Assembly: GCA_026826555.1 (NCBI GenBank)
Contig: JAKSZT010054568.1
Location: forward strand, 11,271,641 to 11,335,640
Source: Tolypeutes matacus
Taxonomy: Eukaryota > Chordata > Mammalia > Cingulata > Chlamyphoridae
Reading direction: 5' to 3'
DNA length: 64,000 nucleotides
Each line of letters starts with the position of its first letter. Within the stretch, counting starts at the first letter, position 1. The notes beneath the pieces were generated by a model, which saw nothing but the letters and a program-made list of their open reading frames with translations, was not told the origin of the DNA and did no database searches. The position numbers and the translations under genes were made by a program. Shown here one piece after another: positions 11,721 to 22,879 of this stretch.

Positions 11721-12584
11721 ATACTGTGGAAATTAGAAAATTTTCATAGCACAAGTTAAAAAACAGCACTGATTATTGACTTGGACTTGATTTTTCCATC
11801 TGTTTAAGAGACAAATAATGTAATTGCATTAGAAAAAGCGAAGACAAATATGATACAAAAGTTATACCTTAAGCAAAAAATTAGATTCTGACAATTTAGA
11901 AGGCAAATTTTAGAGTTAAGTACTAGAACTAAAACAATATTAGACAGTCATGACAAGCTGACACTACACGTTTAGTTTAAAAACAGGAATTATGTTAGCA
12001 TCCCTGTGATTTGTATTCTTTTTCAAATAAGTTGCTTACCTCCACAGAAGAAATTCACAAAACCCAACGAAGCATTTAGGATTGTGAGGGATGGGGGTGA
12101 CTGTAGCACCAGGGCTAATGTGGGTATGGCAAGAGGTTTTGTATGGCTCAGTTAATGAAACAAGAAGCTAACTGGATTCATTGCATTGAAACCTTCAGTA
12201 TTCTCGTTCTCCTCTGGACCCACACACCCATCGGGCTTTTGGTCTCCCCAACTCCAATCAAAACCACTTTGTGTGTGTCACCAATTACCACCAAATACAA
12301 TAGCAATTCCTTTCTGTTTTAGAACCATCAGCAGTACAGAGTATTTTCTCCTTGAAGTAGCTTTCCCTTGAATTCCGGTCATCATTCTCCTATCTTTTGC
12401 TAGTTACTTTCATATAGTGTCCTTTTTCCTCACACATTCAGATCCTTAGATTTACAAAGAATCTACATACTGATGGAGCTCAAAATGTATTTCCAGGAGC
12501 AACTTCTTCCCTGAAATCTAGACTTGAAATGGACTTGCCTAGTTGATATCAACTTAACGTGCTAAAAAATCCACCTTGATTTTT
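11721..12584. other. AT-rich intergenic sequence
   Basis: No gene or named repeat was recognised. Confidence 0.5.
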
Positions 12585-13085
12585 CTCCACCGTGAAACTT
12601 GCTTTCCCAATCCCCCAACTTGCAGTCAAAGTTAACTGCAACCCCAATCTTCCAGTAGCTCTGTCCAAAAACCTTGGAGACATCGTTGACGCCTTTTTCT
12701 CTCACACCCTACAACCACCCTTCACATCCCTTCGGGGGTCCTGCTGTCTCCAACCTCAGCACAGACCTGGAATCTGGCTGACCCCTTCCCCCGGAGCCAC
12801 GAGCTCTTCTCTGGCTTACTGCAGCATCCCGTAATTAATCCCCGTCCTTCTGCCTTTACTACATTTCTTCATCACGTGACAATCAAGGTGATCCTTTAAA
12901 AATGTAAGTCACATCGAATCACTACCTGTCAAGCCTCCAAGGGCATGGGATCTCAGTACAATCCAACATTTTCGGCACAGGCTTCAGGGCCCTGGTAATA
13001 CGGCCATGTTTTTTACATTCCCTCATGCCCTGTCCTCCTATGCAGTCCACTTAGACATTTGTTGAATGAATTATTAGTACACGAA
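12585..13085 (+). mobile_element. L2 LINE 3' fragment
   Basis: The blocks 'aaaaaccttggagacatcgt', 'ctctcacaccctacaacc', 'caaggtgatcctttaaaaat', 'gtaagtcacatcgaatcact' and the end 'acatttgttgaatgaatta' follow the order of the old mammalian L2-type 3' region, including the characteristic 'tgttgaatga' terminus. Coding capacity is lost. The family label rests on recall. Confidence 0.55.
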
Positions 13086-13789
13086 TACATATTTTCTATT
13101 TAAGGTATAATCTGTGTGTCAGGAAATTCTCAGATTATTATATGGATTAGTACCCTTTCCAAAATTTATCATTTAGCTTTTATAACAAATAACATAGTCT
13201 TTGGGCATAATGGTGTTTTATGTAGCTTTCTCACTCAGAAATGTTTCTTTTTCCATGCAGATCAGTTATTGGAAAGGTAGAGATTCTATTTCACAATTTA
13301 TTTACGAGTTTTTGCTTCACATACTTTTGAACAGAACTATAATTGTTCTAATGAAAGTTTCTGTTACCAGCATGATTCTTCCAAGAAGTAAGTGGATTTC
13401 ATGTTGAGAACAAAAATAAGTAGGGCTCTCTCCTGTCATCATTTTCTAAGGTTGCCTACTTGGTTACACCATCACCCATTGTTGGATGCTAACCTGGAAT
13501 TTTAGTGGTTTGGAGCAGTATTAATGATTTCTAAGGACATTGGGCTACAAGATATTCTTGCCTTTTAACCCCATGGGGTCAGTGCAAATTTCTCTGGCTC
13601 CTGACACCTACCTTCCTCCTCTCCTCTTGAGAGTCTACCTGCATGGAGTCATTGAATCTAACTGCTGAGGAAGAAACTTAGAGGCTGTTAGCCAAATCCC
13701 ACGTACTGAGCGAGTGCTCTCCAACCAGCATTTTTGGAGTTTCAGCTTGTCATAAGAGTTACTGCATAGAGTAATATGAGTTTGTTCGC
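13086..13789. other. Unique intergenic sequence
   Basis: No gene or repeat was recognised. Confidence 0.5.
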
Positions 13790-13823
13790 TCCTTCCTTCC
13801 TTCGTTCATTCATTCATTCATCC
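13790..13823. repeat. Tetranucleotide microsatellite (TTCC)n then (ATTC)n
   Basis: Short imperfect runs of CCTT units are followed by about five ATTC units. Confidence 0.85.
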
Positions 13824-14394
13824 ATGAAGAGGTAACTGCTGATACCAAGGGACCTCCAGGCCCGAGGGAGGCCCTGCACATGATGAGGAGCTCGGCCAGA
13901 CTGACTCTGACAGCCGCAGCTCCCTCCCACCCACTTCACGGACATCTTTCTTCTAGCGACAGAAGATTCAGTTTCATTTATATCTCTTTAGTTTCCATAT
14001 ATATTAATCTTTATATACCCCATTCATAACTATTGAAAATATATTAAAATGCAGCAGTATATAGGGACATGTTTTACAAAATACATACCGATCCCTATTT
14101 AAATGCAAAATCTCTCTATACATTTTATAGTTCTCTTTTACACACAGGCTCCTCCACCCCTATTACAGATTAAAGTGGACATATTTTGTCAGGACTGGAA
14201 GGGTGGCAAAAAAGATGACTTTGATTTCTACTATTTCATATTATTCTTTCCAACAAAAAATGAATTGTTTTAACTTGCATTCATACATTATTTTCATACA
14301 AAGACAACCTTAAACAAAAAATTAGTGTTGTGTATGCACATAATACCATTCCTATGAGGTCCTGGAGTCTATTTGCACCTACATCCCATTTATT
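13824..14394. other. Unique AT-rich sequence
   Basis: No gene or repeat was recognised. Confidence 0.5.
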
Positions 14395-14545
14395 TATCTT
14401 AGATATAAACCTCTAAAGCAGCAAGTTGCTGTTATCCTAATTTTATAGAGAAAGAGAAACACAAATAGAGAGGGGTTAAGTGAATCGCTGCAGGTTACCC
14501 AGTAGGTGACAGAGACTGGAATAAAACAGTCTCAACTCCTACTAA
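14395..14545 (-). repeat. MIR SINE fragment
   Basis: Read as reverse MIR: 'ctgttatcctaattttatag', an 'agaaacacaaatagagagg' block, then 'ggttaagtgaatcgctgcag' and 'acccagtaggtgacagag'. These correspond to the reverse complement of the MIR core and 5' half. Confidence 0.75.
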
Positions 14546-14754
14546 GTACTTAATTGTCTGCCAAGGGAAGGGAGATCTGGGTGGCTTTTATCTACCAGCC
14601 AAGCCTTCTGAAGGTGAAAGTCAGCTCTCTCTCCGTCAGCCTCTTATTTTAGTAGAAAGCAAGAGAAAACTTGGTCATGGCAGATACGTGAAATGTCTTA
14701 TTATATATCTAAGATTCTCATGTCAGGCTTCCCTTATTATTATTATTTTTTTCC
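14546..14754. other. Unique intergenic sequence
   Basis: A short gap between the MIR and the L1 fragment; nothing was recognised. Confidence 0.5.
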
Positions 14755-15540
14755 TTTAAAATATTTCCCTTATCATTATCAGGACAATCTTATTAAGACT
14801 TTTAATAATAGCCTAATTCCAATTAAGATTTTTGAAAGGCCCATCCTTTTTACCTTGAATTATCTTGGTACCTATTCTGGAAATCAACAGACCATATATT
14901 TATGGGTCTATTTCTGCACTTTTCTTCAGTTTCATTGATTTATATATTCATCCTTATATCAATACTGTAATAATTCTTGATGTCAGGTAGTGAGTCCTCC
15001 AAATTTATTCTTGTTTAAAAATTGTTTTGGCCAATCAAGTCCCTTTGCTTTTCTATATCAGTTTCTACATAGAAGCCTTCTAGGATTTTGATTGGGATAA
15101 CATTAAATCTAAATATCAGTTTGTGGAGAACTGACATGCCAACAAAATTGTGCCTTCAGATCCAAGGTCTTGGTATAGTTATTTTATTTAGGTTCATTTT
15201 TTTGTAGCTTTTATTCTGTAGGAATTGCAAATATTATGTTTAATGTTTTCTTATGTATTTTGTTATTTTGATTCCATTTATTTTATATTTTAAAATCTCA
15301 ATTTCCAATTTTTCTTTTCTAATAGAGAAAAATCATGTCAATTTTTATAAATTACCTTTGTGATTACATCATTGATAGACGAGTTATTAAGAGTGGATGC
15401 TTGTTTTCCAAATGCTTGGTAAGTTTCCAGAATTCTTTCCATTACTAATTTGTAGATTAATGCGATATTATTTTAGGGAACATGCTTTGTATTACTTCAA
15501 ACTTTTTTAAATTTCTTGAGGCATATTTTATAGGTCAGCA
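14755..15540 (-). mobile_element. L1 ORF2 fragment (3' half of ORF2)
   Basis: The plus strand reads as the reverse complement of L1 ORF2: 'tcaggtagtgagtcctccaa', 'aattgttttggccaatcaag', 'aggattttgattgggataac', 'attaaatctaaatatcagtt' and 'ttttattctgtagg'. Many substitutions and indels are present, so there is no usable reading frame. Confidence 0.75.
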
Positions 15541-15544
15541 GATA

Positions 15545-16690
15545 TAAGTAATAAAGCAAGTGAATAATTCCTCAGAGGAATGATGACTCTGTGCTGGCCT
15601 CAAAAGAGGCTCAAAACAGAGGCTGTTTATACTGTTTATCAAATAATAGAAAATCATCAGGCATATGAAGAGATTGGACAAAACTATCAAGCCCTAGAGA
15701 AATAAAGTAATAGAAAGGTATGCATAAGGGCTTAAGAAATAAAATTTTCAGTCTTAGATTTAAAATAATTATATTGAATAAGTGCACAAATATAAAAGGC
15801 AAGAATTCAAAGTTCTACAAAGAACTGAAAACTTTGAACTAGAACTAGAATGAAAATACTGAAAGCAATCAGAGAAAAAAAAAGATTACTCCTAAATGAA
15901 GTAAAATTACTAGACAGGAATCTGACTTCTTAAAAGAAGGAATAGAGGTTCCTCAAAACAGAAAATCTTTAAAGAACTGAAAAAAAAAATGTCAATGCAG
16001 AAAACATTTCTCCAAGAATGGAAGCAAAAGTAGCATGAGAAACAAATCCACATAGTGGGCAGTTTTAAGATGTTTTTTAGTAACTAATAAACATGCAGAA
16101 GAAAAATTAGTAAGTATGTAGAATATATGAACAACTTGCATTTGCCTTATTTACATATAGAGGACACTGCACACAATAACTTAGAATAAACATTTTATGT
16201 ATAATTGAGCTTCTTATGAAGAAAGATCATGTCACAGGCACAATCATCAAATATCAAATGATTGAAACCTTTCCAAGTATTAAACTAGAAATCAGCTTTT
16301 TAAAAATTCCCCTAGTTTTTAATTATCAAGAAATACCCTTCTTGAAATAGGTCACATAAAAAGGATATTAGGAAATATTTTGAACTAAATACTAATGAAA
16401 TATTATACAGCAAACAGATGAAGCTATAAATAGAGGAAAATGTAGAGCTTGAAATGCATACAATTAGACATTTTCAATGATTTCAATGATTTTGCCATCT
16501 TCCTTAAGAAGCTTTAACAAATACCCACAAAATACCCAATTTGCAAGAAAGAAAACAAGAATGAGTAGAAATTAATGAAATATAGGGCATACTAACAATA
16601 GATTAAAAGGCCCTTAAGTATGTTCTTCAAAAATATGGATAAAATTGATAAATACTTGATATTGAGCACGATAAAGAGAGAAGAAAAGAG
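15545..16690 (+). mobile_element. L1/HAL1-like fragment (ORF1 to early ORF2)
   Basis: The A-rich plus strand carries L1-type blocks such as 'ggcaagaattcaaagttcta'. Near the end, 'aaattaatgaaatatagggc' and 'gataaaattgataaatact' correspond to the ORF2 stretch 'gaaatcaatgaaatagaaaa ... aaaattgataaacctctagc'. It is highly decayed and lies head-to-head with the minus-strand L1 fragment on its left. Confidence 0.55.
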
Positions 16691-16920
16691 AGAGAGAGAG
16701 AGAAGCAGAGAAAGAGAGAGAGAGAGGGAGAGAAGCAGAGAAAGAGAGAGAGAGGGAGAGAAGCAGAGAAAGAGAGAGAGAGAGAGAAGCAGAGAAAGAG
16801 NNNNNNNNNNGGGAGAGAAGCAGAGAAAGAGAGAGAGAGAGAGAAGCAGAGAAAGAGAGAGAGAGAGAGAGAAGCAGAGAAAGAGAGAGAGAGAGAAGCA
16901 GAGAAAGAGAGAGAGAGAGG
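16672..16920. repeat. GA-rich array with a 26-30 bp higher-order unit
   Basis: Each unit has a constant head, 'agaagcagagaaagag', followed by a variable number of GA dinucleotides and sometimes 'ggg'. About eight units are visible. The array begins exactly where the L1 ORF2 sequence would read 'aaaaagagagaag', so it may have grown from that stretch. Long KR/ER- or SL-rich open frames through it are artefacts of low complexity. Confidence 0.9.
16801..16810. other. Assembly gap (10 N)
   Basis: Ten undetermined bases lie inside the GA-rich array. The true array length is therefore unknown and is probably collapsed. Confidence 0.99.
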
Positions 16921-17389
16921 GCATAAAACCCAAGTTCAGAGCCTACAGAGCCTGGAGACACGCAAATCAGGATAACAGATTTTATGAATGGTGTAATTCC
17001 AATGAATTGGAAAATTGTTTTCTAGTTATAGCAATCTCATTGTTTTGAGATGTCCAACTTTTCCTCACTGATTTTATGATATACCCATACATATATAGTC
17101 AATGTGTATGCATGCTATCGCCATATTCCAATGATATTAGTATCACAGATTTAAATACATTCTGTGTTCAAGTACGTTTCTGGATGTTCTGAGTTTTGTT
17201 GACCTATGGCCACTGACATGAGACAACTGCACTGTGTTAATTTCGGAGAGTCTTTAATCTCTTAATTTCTGGAAGTATTAGTTATTTTTTTCTCCTTTTC
17301 ACAGTTTTCCTGGATATAATTTTGGTTTAATTTTTGAGACAAAATTTAGAACTGTTGGTATTTTTATTTATAAAATATTTTAGGTAGCG
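16921..17389. other. AT-rich sequence, possibly decayed L1
   Basis: No firm match was seen. The T-rich text before 17,385 is compatible with minus-strand L1 ORF2, which would make the next element an insertion into an L1, but this is weak. Confidence 0.35.
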
Positions 17390-17712
17390 AATTAATATTT
17401 TATTTCAGTGCAAGACATTACCACAAATTTAGCGGCTTAAAACAACAGGCAGCTATTCTCTCACGGCTCCCGTGAGTCAGGCGTTGGGGCATGGATTGGC
17501 AGGGCTCTTTTGGGGATCTCACCAGGGTGTCGGCCAGGCTGCCTTCCTCTCTGGAGCTCGGAGTCAGTCCTCTTCCAAGTCCGTGAGTTTTCTGGCAGAA
17601 TTCAGTCCTTCGTGTTTGTAGGGCTGGGGTGCCTGCTGGCTTCCAGCACTCAGCAGGCAGAGGACACCCAGCGTTCCCCGCCAGCCTCCACAGCAGCTGC
17701 AGGTGTCATTCA
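17390..17712 (-). mobile_element. MLT1-like LTR relic
   Basis: The plus strand reads 'cattaccacaaatttagcgg cttaaaacaacag', 'tctctcacggctcccgtgag', 'tctcaccagggtgtcggcc' and 'agaattcagtcctt'. This is the familiar reverse-complement layout of this MaLR-type LTR class. It is truncated on the right. Confidence 0.65.
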
Positions 17713-18474
17713 GCTAATATTCAGTCTTGGTGACCAAGAGCATGCTATTATTTATATTCATTTCTTCTTCTTTTGTTTGTTAGCACTTGGAATTTCTTCA
17801 TATAGAACTCTTACATTTATTGTTTAGTTTATTCTAGGTATTCCAACTTCATGTGCTCCTGAAAATGTGTTTTGAATCCCACATGAATTTTTTTTTTTTT
17901 TTTTTTTTTTTTTTTGAGGTACCTGGGGATTGTACCTGGGGCCTCGTATGTGGGAAGCCAGCACTTAACCACTATCAGACTTATTGGTTTCCATGTATTA
18001 ATTTGTACCCCCTGCCTTATTAAATTCCATTATTATTTTTAACAACTTTCAAATGAGTCTCTTGGTTTTCCCAGAAGTATAATCATATTATCTGCACATA
18101 ATTATAATTGTATTTCCTCCTTGCAAATTTTTATACCTCCTTTTTTGGTAGAAAATTAAACAATAGTGATGAGAATGGGCACTTTTTAATTTTCTGACTT
18201 GAGTAGGAATGTCTGTTATTAAACAGTATTTTGATTTTTTATTGTTTATTTTCTTTTTTAATACAGATGTTTAATTTATTTTTTCCTATTTTAGTTGCTA
18301 TAAGTATTAAAGGCTCTCATTTTGTTATGAAAACTGATTTAGCTGCATCCTCTAATGCACTGTTTTTATTATTTTTATTATCTGGAAATTCTGCAGTTTG
18401 GGTGCTTATTTCCTACTGAGTCAAGACTTGAAAATATTTTAATATTTCAGAGTAAAATGGATTGTTTTCTGATA
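17713..18474 (-). mobile_element. L1 ORF2 fragment, interrupted by a SINE
   Basis: The reverse-strand L1 pattern includes 'agtataatcatattatctgc', 'gatgagaatgggcactttt', and long T-rich stretches typical of reversed ORF2. A tRNA-derived SINE (about 17,888-17,985) splits it. The frames are destroyed. Confidence 0.55.
17888..17985 (-). mobile_element. tRNA-derived SINE (xenarthran DAS-like), short form
   Basis: It starts on the plus strand with a long T run (the reversed A tail). Then comes 'gaggtacctggggattgtac' and 'cctcgtatgtgggaagccag', the reverse complement of the tRNA-like body with its B-box region. Its body matches the second SINE at 34,899-35,031. Flanking duplications could not be fixed by eye. 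Confidence 0.75.
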
Positions 18475-19480
18475 TTTTAAACTCAGTTTATGGAGGTATA
18501 ATTTGAATGCAATAAAAATTCTCCTTTTTAGTTGTAATGTTCTATGAGCTTTGACAAAGGTCTATCATTTAACCACCACCACATTGGAGATATAGAACAT
18601 TTACATCACATCGAGTTCTTTCGCAGCTGTTTCCTTCTCCCTGCCCTTAAACCCTGGCAAGACAGATCCGTGCTCTCTAGTTTTGCCTTTTCCAGAGTGT
18701 TCTTTATATATTTTTTTATTTTATTTATTTATTTTTTTAAAGATTTTATTTATTTATTCACTTATCCCCCCCTTGCTGCTTGTGCTCGCTGGGTCAGCTA
18801 ACCACGCCGCGCGGGCGGGCCTGCCTTCACCAGGAGGCCCCGGGAACCGAACCCGGGGCCTCCCACATGGTAAACGGGAGCCCTACTGATTGAGCCACAG
18901 CCGCTTCCCCAGAGTGTTCTTTAAATGGAATCATACCATGTGTAGACTTTGTGTCTAGCTTCCTTCACTTAGTAAGGTGACTTTGAAAGTCTTCTAATAG
19001 TTACATGTCTCAGTAACTTGTTCCCCTATATTACTGTGTGGGATTCCACTGAATGGATGTACATTTGTTTACCTATTCCTTACTTGGCTGGGCATTGAGA
19101 ATGTTCCTATTTTTAGCTATTAAGAATAAAACTGTAAACAATTGTGCACAGGTATTTATGGGAACATAGGTTTTCATTTTTCTTGGATAAATATGACCTG
19201 GGTTACTAGGTTATATGGTAAATGTGCATTTTACTTGAGATGAAACTGACTAATTGTTTTTTGAACTAGCTGTAACATTTTACATTCCTTCCAGAAATGT
19301 ATGGGAGTTTGACTTCCTTGCATCCTTGGCAATACTTTTATTGTCTGTTTTTTAAATGTTAGTCATTCTAGTAGGTGTGTGATGTTATTTCACTGTGATT
19401 CTTATTTGCATTCTGACATTGTATACCTTAGTGGAAATGTATGCGTAAACTTTTGTCCATTGTATATTGGGTTGACCATC
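18475..19480 (-). mobile_element. L1 3' end fragment, interrupted by a SINE
   Basis: The plus strand shows the reverse of an old L1 3' end: 'ttaaatggaatcataccatg', 'ctagcttccttcacttagta', 'acattccttccagaaatgta', and 'gtcattctagtaggtgtgtg' followed by 'tgattcttatttgcattctg'. The SINE at 18,707-18,908 lies inside with a clean duplication, so the L1 is the older element. Confidence 0.75.
18707..18908 (-). mobile_element. tRNA-derived SINE (xenarthran DAS-like), full length, 15-bp perfect target-site duplication
   Basis: On the minus strand the element runs from the tRNA-like head ('ggggaagcggctgtggctca'), through the B box ('gggttcggttcc') and the tRNA-unrelated body, to an A-rich tail with AAAT repeats. 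A perfect 15-bp duplication, 'ccagagtgttcttta', flanks it at 18,692-18,706 and 18,909-18,923. By eye it differs from the plus-strand copy at 21,570 at only about eight positions over the body. That suggests both are young. Confidence 0.9.
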
Positions 19481-20491
19481 GACATGTTGAGTGGTAATGA
19501 GCTCCATGTCTTCAATTTCTCCTCTGACACTTTTGCTCAATCTCAGGTGATTTTGTTATTGCTTTTTAAAATGTTTTGGAGTCTATAGTTTTATTATATA
19601 TTAATTTTTCAAGGCTTCATTGCTATTTATGTTATCTCTATCTCTTTTCATGATATCTATCTGTAGAAAAGAGGAATGGTATGATTAAAGCTCTCTCCTT
19701 CTCAATCTTTTTAAAAATAAAATTACCAATCAACCAGAATAAATTATTTGGAGTCGTCCTATAATGTAAGTTTACAGAATGATTGAGCTTTATCTCTTTT
19801 CTTCACTCCTATATTTTTCGGCACCAAGTACAAGAGTGGCGCAAAGGTGTTCCACAAATATTTGTCAAAATAACGAGTCAACAAAAGAATGGTCATTTCA
19901 ATTCTCCTGCTTCCCTCCATGTGTCCAGACGCTTGCTCAGTTCTTGTGACTCGTCTCTCATAATCAGTAACACTGGTTCCAAATCTCATCTTGTCCTTTC
20001 CCATTTAAATCTCTCCTTTCTCTGATATGAACTCCCATTATTTTCTAAAAGGACTTATTGCCTCCCGGTCTCTGGCTCTCTTATTAATTACACATATGCT
20101 ATTGCAGAAACTTTCTAAACTTCAGTTCTTTGCATTCCATAGCTCTGCTCAAATACTGCTCCACATTATTTACTAAATAAATACAGCCCCGTGGCCTTCC
20201 ATTCAATGTGTCTGCCAAGTTGAGTTCAATCTACCATACGTGTTTTTCAAACTCTATTAACGCACTCTATAATCTAGCCTAATTTATTGAATTTATTCAT
20301 GTTTTGCATAAATTCAGCATAGACCTTTCTTTCAGTCATTGCCGATATTGTTTTCTTTCTCTAGAAAAGTCTTATATCTTTATGTAATAATATCTTACAT
20401 TCCTACTCTGAGCTAAAACATAAAATATTAGTTTTATGCTATATCTAAGGAGATTTTACCTACTCTCCTTCCTTGCAAGATTGTATAGATA
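19481..20491. other. Intergenic sequence, no confident feature
   Basis: T-rich sequence follows the L1 end. The part at about 20,080-20,420 has a faint L2-like flavour but cannot be called. Confidence 0.4.
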
Positions 20492-20700
20492 TTATTTATT
20501 GAAAACTTATTTTATGAAAGACACTGTGCTAATTATTTTAAATAATCTGATTTAATTTTTAACAAAACTATTAGATATCATTTTGCCTATTTTATAGGTT
20601 ATGAAGTTGAGATTAATGTAGGTTAACTAACCTGGTCAATTTAAACATTTAGTGTATGGCAAAGTAAGATTGACAGCGCCTATTTCTGACTCACAGAAAT
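20492..20700 (-). repeat. MIR SINE, nearly complete
   Basis: The reverse MIR order is clear: 'agacactgtgctaatta', the 'ttaatttttaacaaaactat' block for 'taatcctcacaacaaccct', then 'ttttgcctattttataggt' and 'aggttaactaacctggtcaa', with a decayed 5' end. Confidence 0.8.
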
Positions 20701-21369
20701 TCTTAAAGACTAGGCTACAGTGTATTGCTCCTTCTCTAACCTCTGTCGATGTGAATCGCTTTAGTGGAATGGTCCAGAGGTTAGTTTTGTTCTTATATGT
20801 AACAGTTGACCTGGGTATTAATCATATCTTCTTTGGGAAGAAACAAAATTTCATTGTCTAGAAGCAAGAGCAAAGACTTGCAGTTTGAATCCTCTTCCTG
20901 TCTGCCCCACCCCTTTGCACATATAAGTATTTAAAAGGATTTACTTGCACAAGAGCTCCCTATACATGGCATTGCCCAGATGGAGTGCTTTTATGGCTCA
21001 ATAGATGGCATTTGATTTTCTACTTACCAGTCTGGCAAAAACAAGAGTCAAATGTGGACACATTGATGGAGAAAGTCAATTTAACGTGCAGCACATTTCT
21101 TGGGAGGCCTTGCAATTGCACTCTATGAGAAGGTCGGGCATCCTCAGCAGGGCTCAGAATTCCCCCGGAGCTCACTGGTGCCACAGAGACACATTTTCTT
21201 TCCTTCAGGTTCTTGGGATTAGTTTATCCAGGGTCCAGTTATTAGAGGGAATAGCTGGGCAAACTGCTTTTACTGCAGTGATATTGAGAACATAAGAGAT
21301 TCATTTACTAATTGTGGACAAAAACTTCCGCAAAATACCATGCTCTTGGTTATAAAATGCCCTGAGGAT
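20701..21369. other. Unique intergenic sequence
   Basis: No repeat or gene was recognised. An open frame of 96 codons at 21,005-21,295 shows no domain. Confidence 0.5.
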
Positions 21370-21545
21370 TAGTGCAGATGGAAAAAAAAAGTATTAACCA
21401 GCACATTAACTAAAACTCTGCTTTGGAGCTTTGGTACAAATGAACACTTAATAAGCACTTTAATTTTTCAGTTGCAATTCATTGATTTTTTTGGAATGAG
21501 ATTAAATATTCATTTTCAAGGATAAAAGCTAAAACAACAAATAAG
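21370..21545. other. AT-rich low-repeat block, candidate conserved non-coding element
   Basis: There is no sign of an interspersed repeat. The sequence is rich in short homeodomain-type cores, for example 'acttaataagcactttaatt' and 'ttgcaattcattgatt'. The call is inference only; no comparison was possible. Confidence 0.3.
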
Positions 21546-21569
21546 ATACCTTTTTTAAAAACTCATTTT

Positions 21570-21745
21570 GGGAAGCGGCTGTGGCTCAATCAGTGGGGCT
21601 CCCGTTTACCATATGGGAGGCCCCGGGTTCGGTTCCTGGGGCCTCCTGGTGAAGGCAAGCCCGCCTGCACGGCGTGGTTAGCTGACCCAGCGAGCACAAG
21701 CAGCAAGGGGGGGATAAATGGATAAATAAATAAAATCTTAAAAAA
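21570..21745 (+). mobile_element. tRNA-derived SINE (xenarthran DAS-like), full length
   Basis: The element begins 'gggaagcggctgtggctcaa' (A-box region) and has the B box 'gggttcggttcct' near 21,626. After the tRNA-unrelated body with 'agcgagcacaagcagcaag' it ends in 'ataaataaataaaatctt' plus A. Direct repeats 'aaaaactcatttt' flank it at 21,557-21,569 and 21,746-21,758. These pol III boxes are retroposon parts, not a functional tRNA gene. Confidence 0.9.
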
Positions 21746-21758
21746 AAAAACTCATTTT

Positions 21759-22059
21759 AACTTATTGTATAAACTGCATAACAAAATGGTATTTGTAATC
21801 AAAACCGTGTTAAAAATTCAACCACAACTGCCACATTCTTTTATGGCAAATAATTACATTCTATAACTTTCTCATAACTGTAATATTTAAAAAGCAAAGC
21901 AAGAATATTTAGTGTTTAATTTATTCAAATATTTTTACTGTGTGAAGAGAAAAAATATAGTACTGTGCGAAGAGAGGAAAATTTTATTAAGCTCTGAACT
22001 AAAATATATGTGGATAGCTCTAAGCCAGGCAGAGTTACCTATAAAATTAATTCAATTTC
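21759..22059. other. AT-rich intergenic sequence
   Basis: Nothing was recognised. Confidence 0.5.
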
Positions 22060-22200
22060 CACACTTTCATTAGGCATCATTATCCCCGCTTGCAAAATGA
22101 GGCTCTGAAACATGGCGATAAAATAGATCCACACACGGCTGAAAGTTAGCAAGCGATGAAGCCACGATTCAAATTTAGGCCTTACTATCTCTCTAAAACA
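22060..22200 (-). repeat. MIR SINE fragment
   Basis: The reverse MIR core is visible: 'catcattatccccgcttgca', 'aaatgaggctctgaaacatg', then an 'agttagcaagcgatgaagcc' block equivalent to 'cagctagtaagtggcagagc', and 'acgattcaaatttaggcct'. Confidence 0.8.
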
Positions 22201-22559
22201 TTACCTGCCCCAGTTGCCAAATTGGTCATTTCTGCTAGGCATAGAAAACAAGAAAATTAGCCCTTGAGTTACTCAGAGGTCAGAGATTCATATTGAACTG
22301 TTGCGGGATCTTCCCCAGGAGCCCAGTGGTCCCCTGGAGAAAGAATGAAGCTTCCAAATTGACAAATTAGTTTTCCATTAGAGTGGTAATTACCCATTGC
22401 AGTAACTGCCCACCTCAAAGTTTCTCGCAATGTTGATCAGCCTATTATCATTTCTTCATCATTGTTATTTTTATTCTAAGAAAATGTGTTGAGTCGTTCC
22501 ACATAGTGTCGAACAGTTTCACCGGCCTCCTGGGCGTTGGACGGTCTGGGAAGCCCCAG

Positions 22560-22690
22560 CTCTGCCTCGTGTGCTGCGACCTCAGGCATTTAAGCCAGCT
22601 CTCTGCAGCTCCATGTCCTCCCTGTAAACTGAGGATTAGAAAAGTTCCCACCATAGAGTGTCCTTGTAGGAATCTAATGAATTCATAAAC
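22560..22690 (+). repeat. MIR SINE fragment
   Basis: The blocks 'tgctgcgacctcaggcattt', 'aagccagctctctgcagctc', 'catgtcctccctgtaaactg' and 'aggattagaaaagttccca' follow the forward MIR order from the central 'gaccttgggcaagt' region onward. Confidence 0.65.
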
Positions 22691-22879
22691 ACAAAATACT
22701 GGCTCTCACTGCTAGATTTATAGACAGTCACAACAAAAATGTAATTTGGAAAAGCAGACGCATTGATATTTCTCGAAATTTTTCAAGATTTTCTAAGTAA
22801 AATTTCGTGGACAATATTCATATTCACTCCCAGCTAAGAAGTTTAAGAGAAAAACAAATATTCTATCCTAAATTCTCAT

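Noticed and set aside
16672..16920. Possible CRISPR-like array of regularly spaced repeats
   Set aside because: The 'spacers' are only GA dinucleotides of variable length and the genome is mammalian.
16592..17048. Open frames of 113-142 codons rich in SLSL or RERE
   Set aside because: They are produced by the GA/CT array and run through the 10-N gap, so they are low complexity and not a gene.
21570..21650. Possible tRNA gene (A and B boxes)
   Set aside because: The boxes belong to a SINE with a tRNA-unrelated body, an A-rich tail and target-site duplications. No cloverleaf acceptor pairing was evident.
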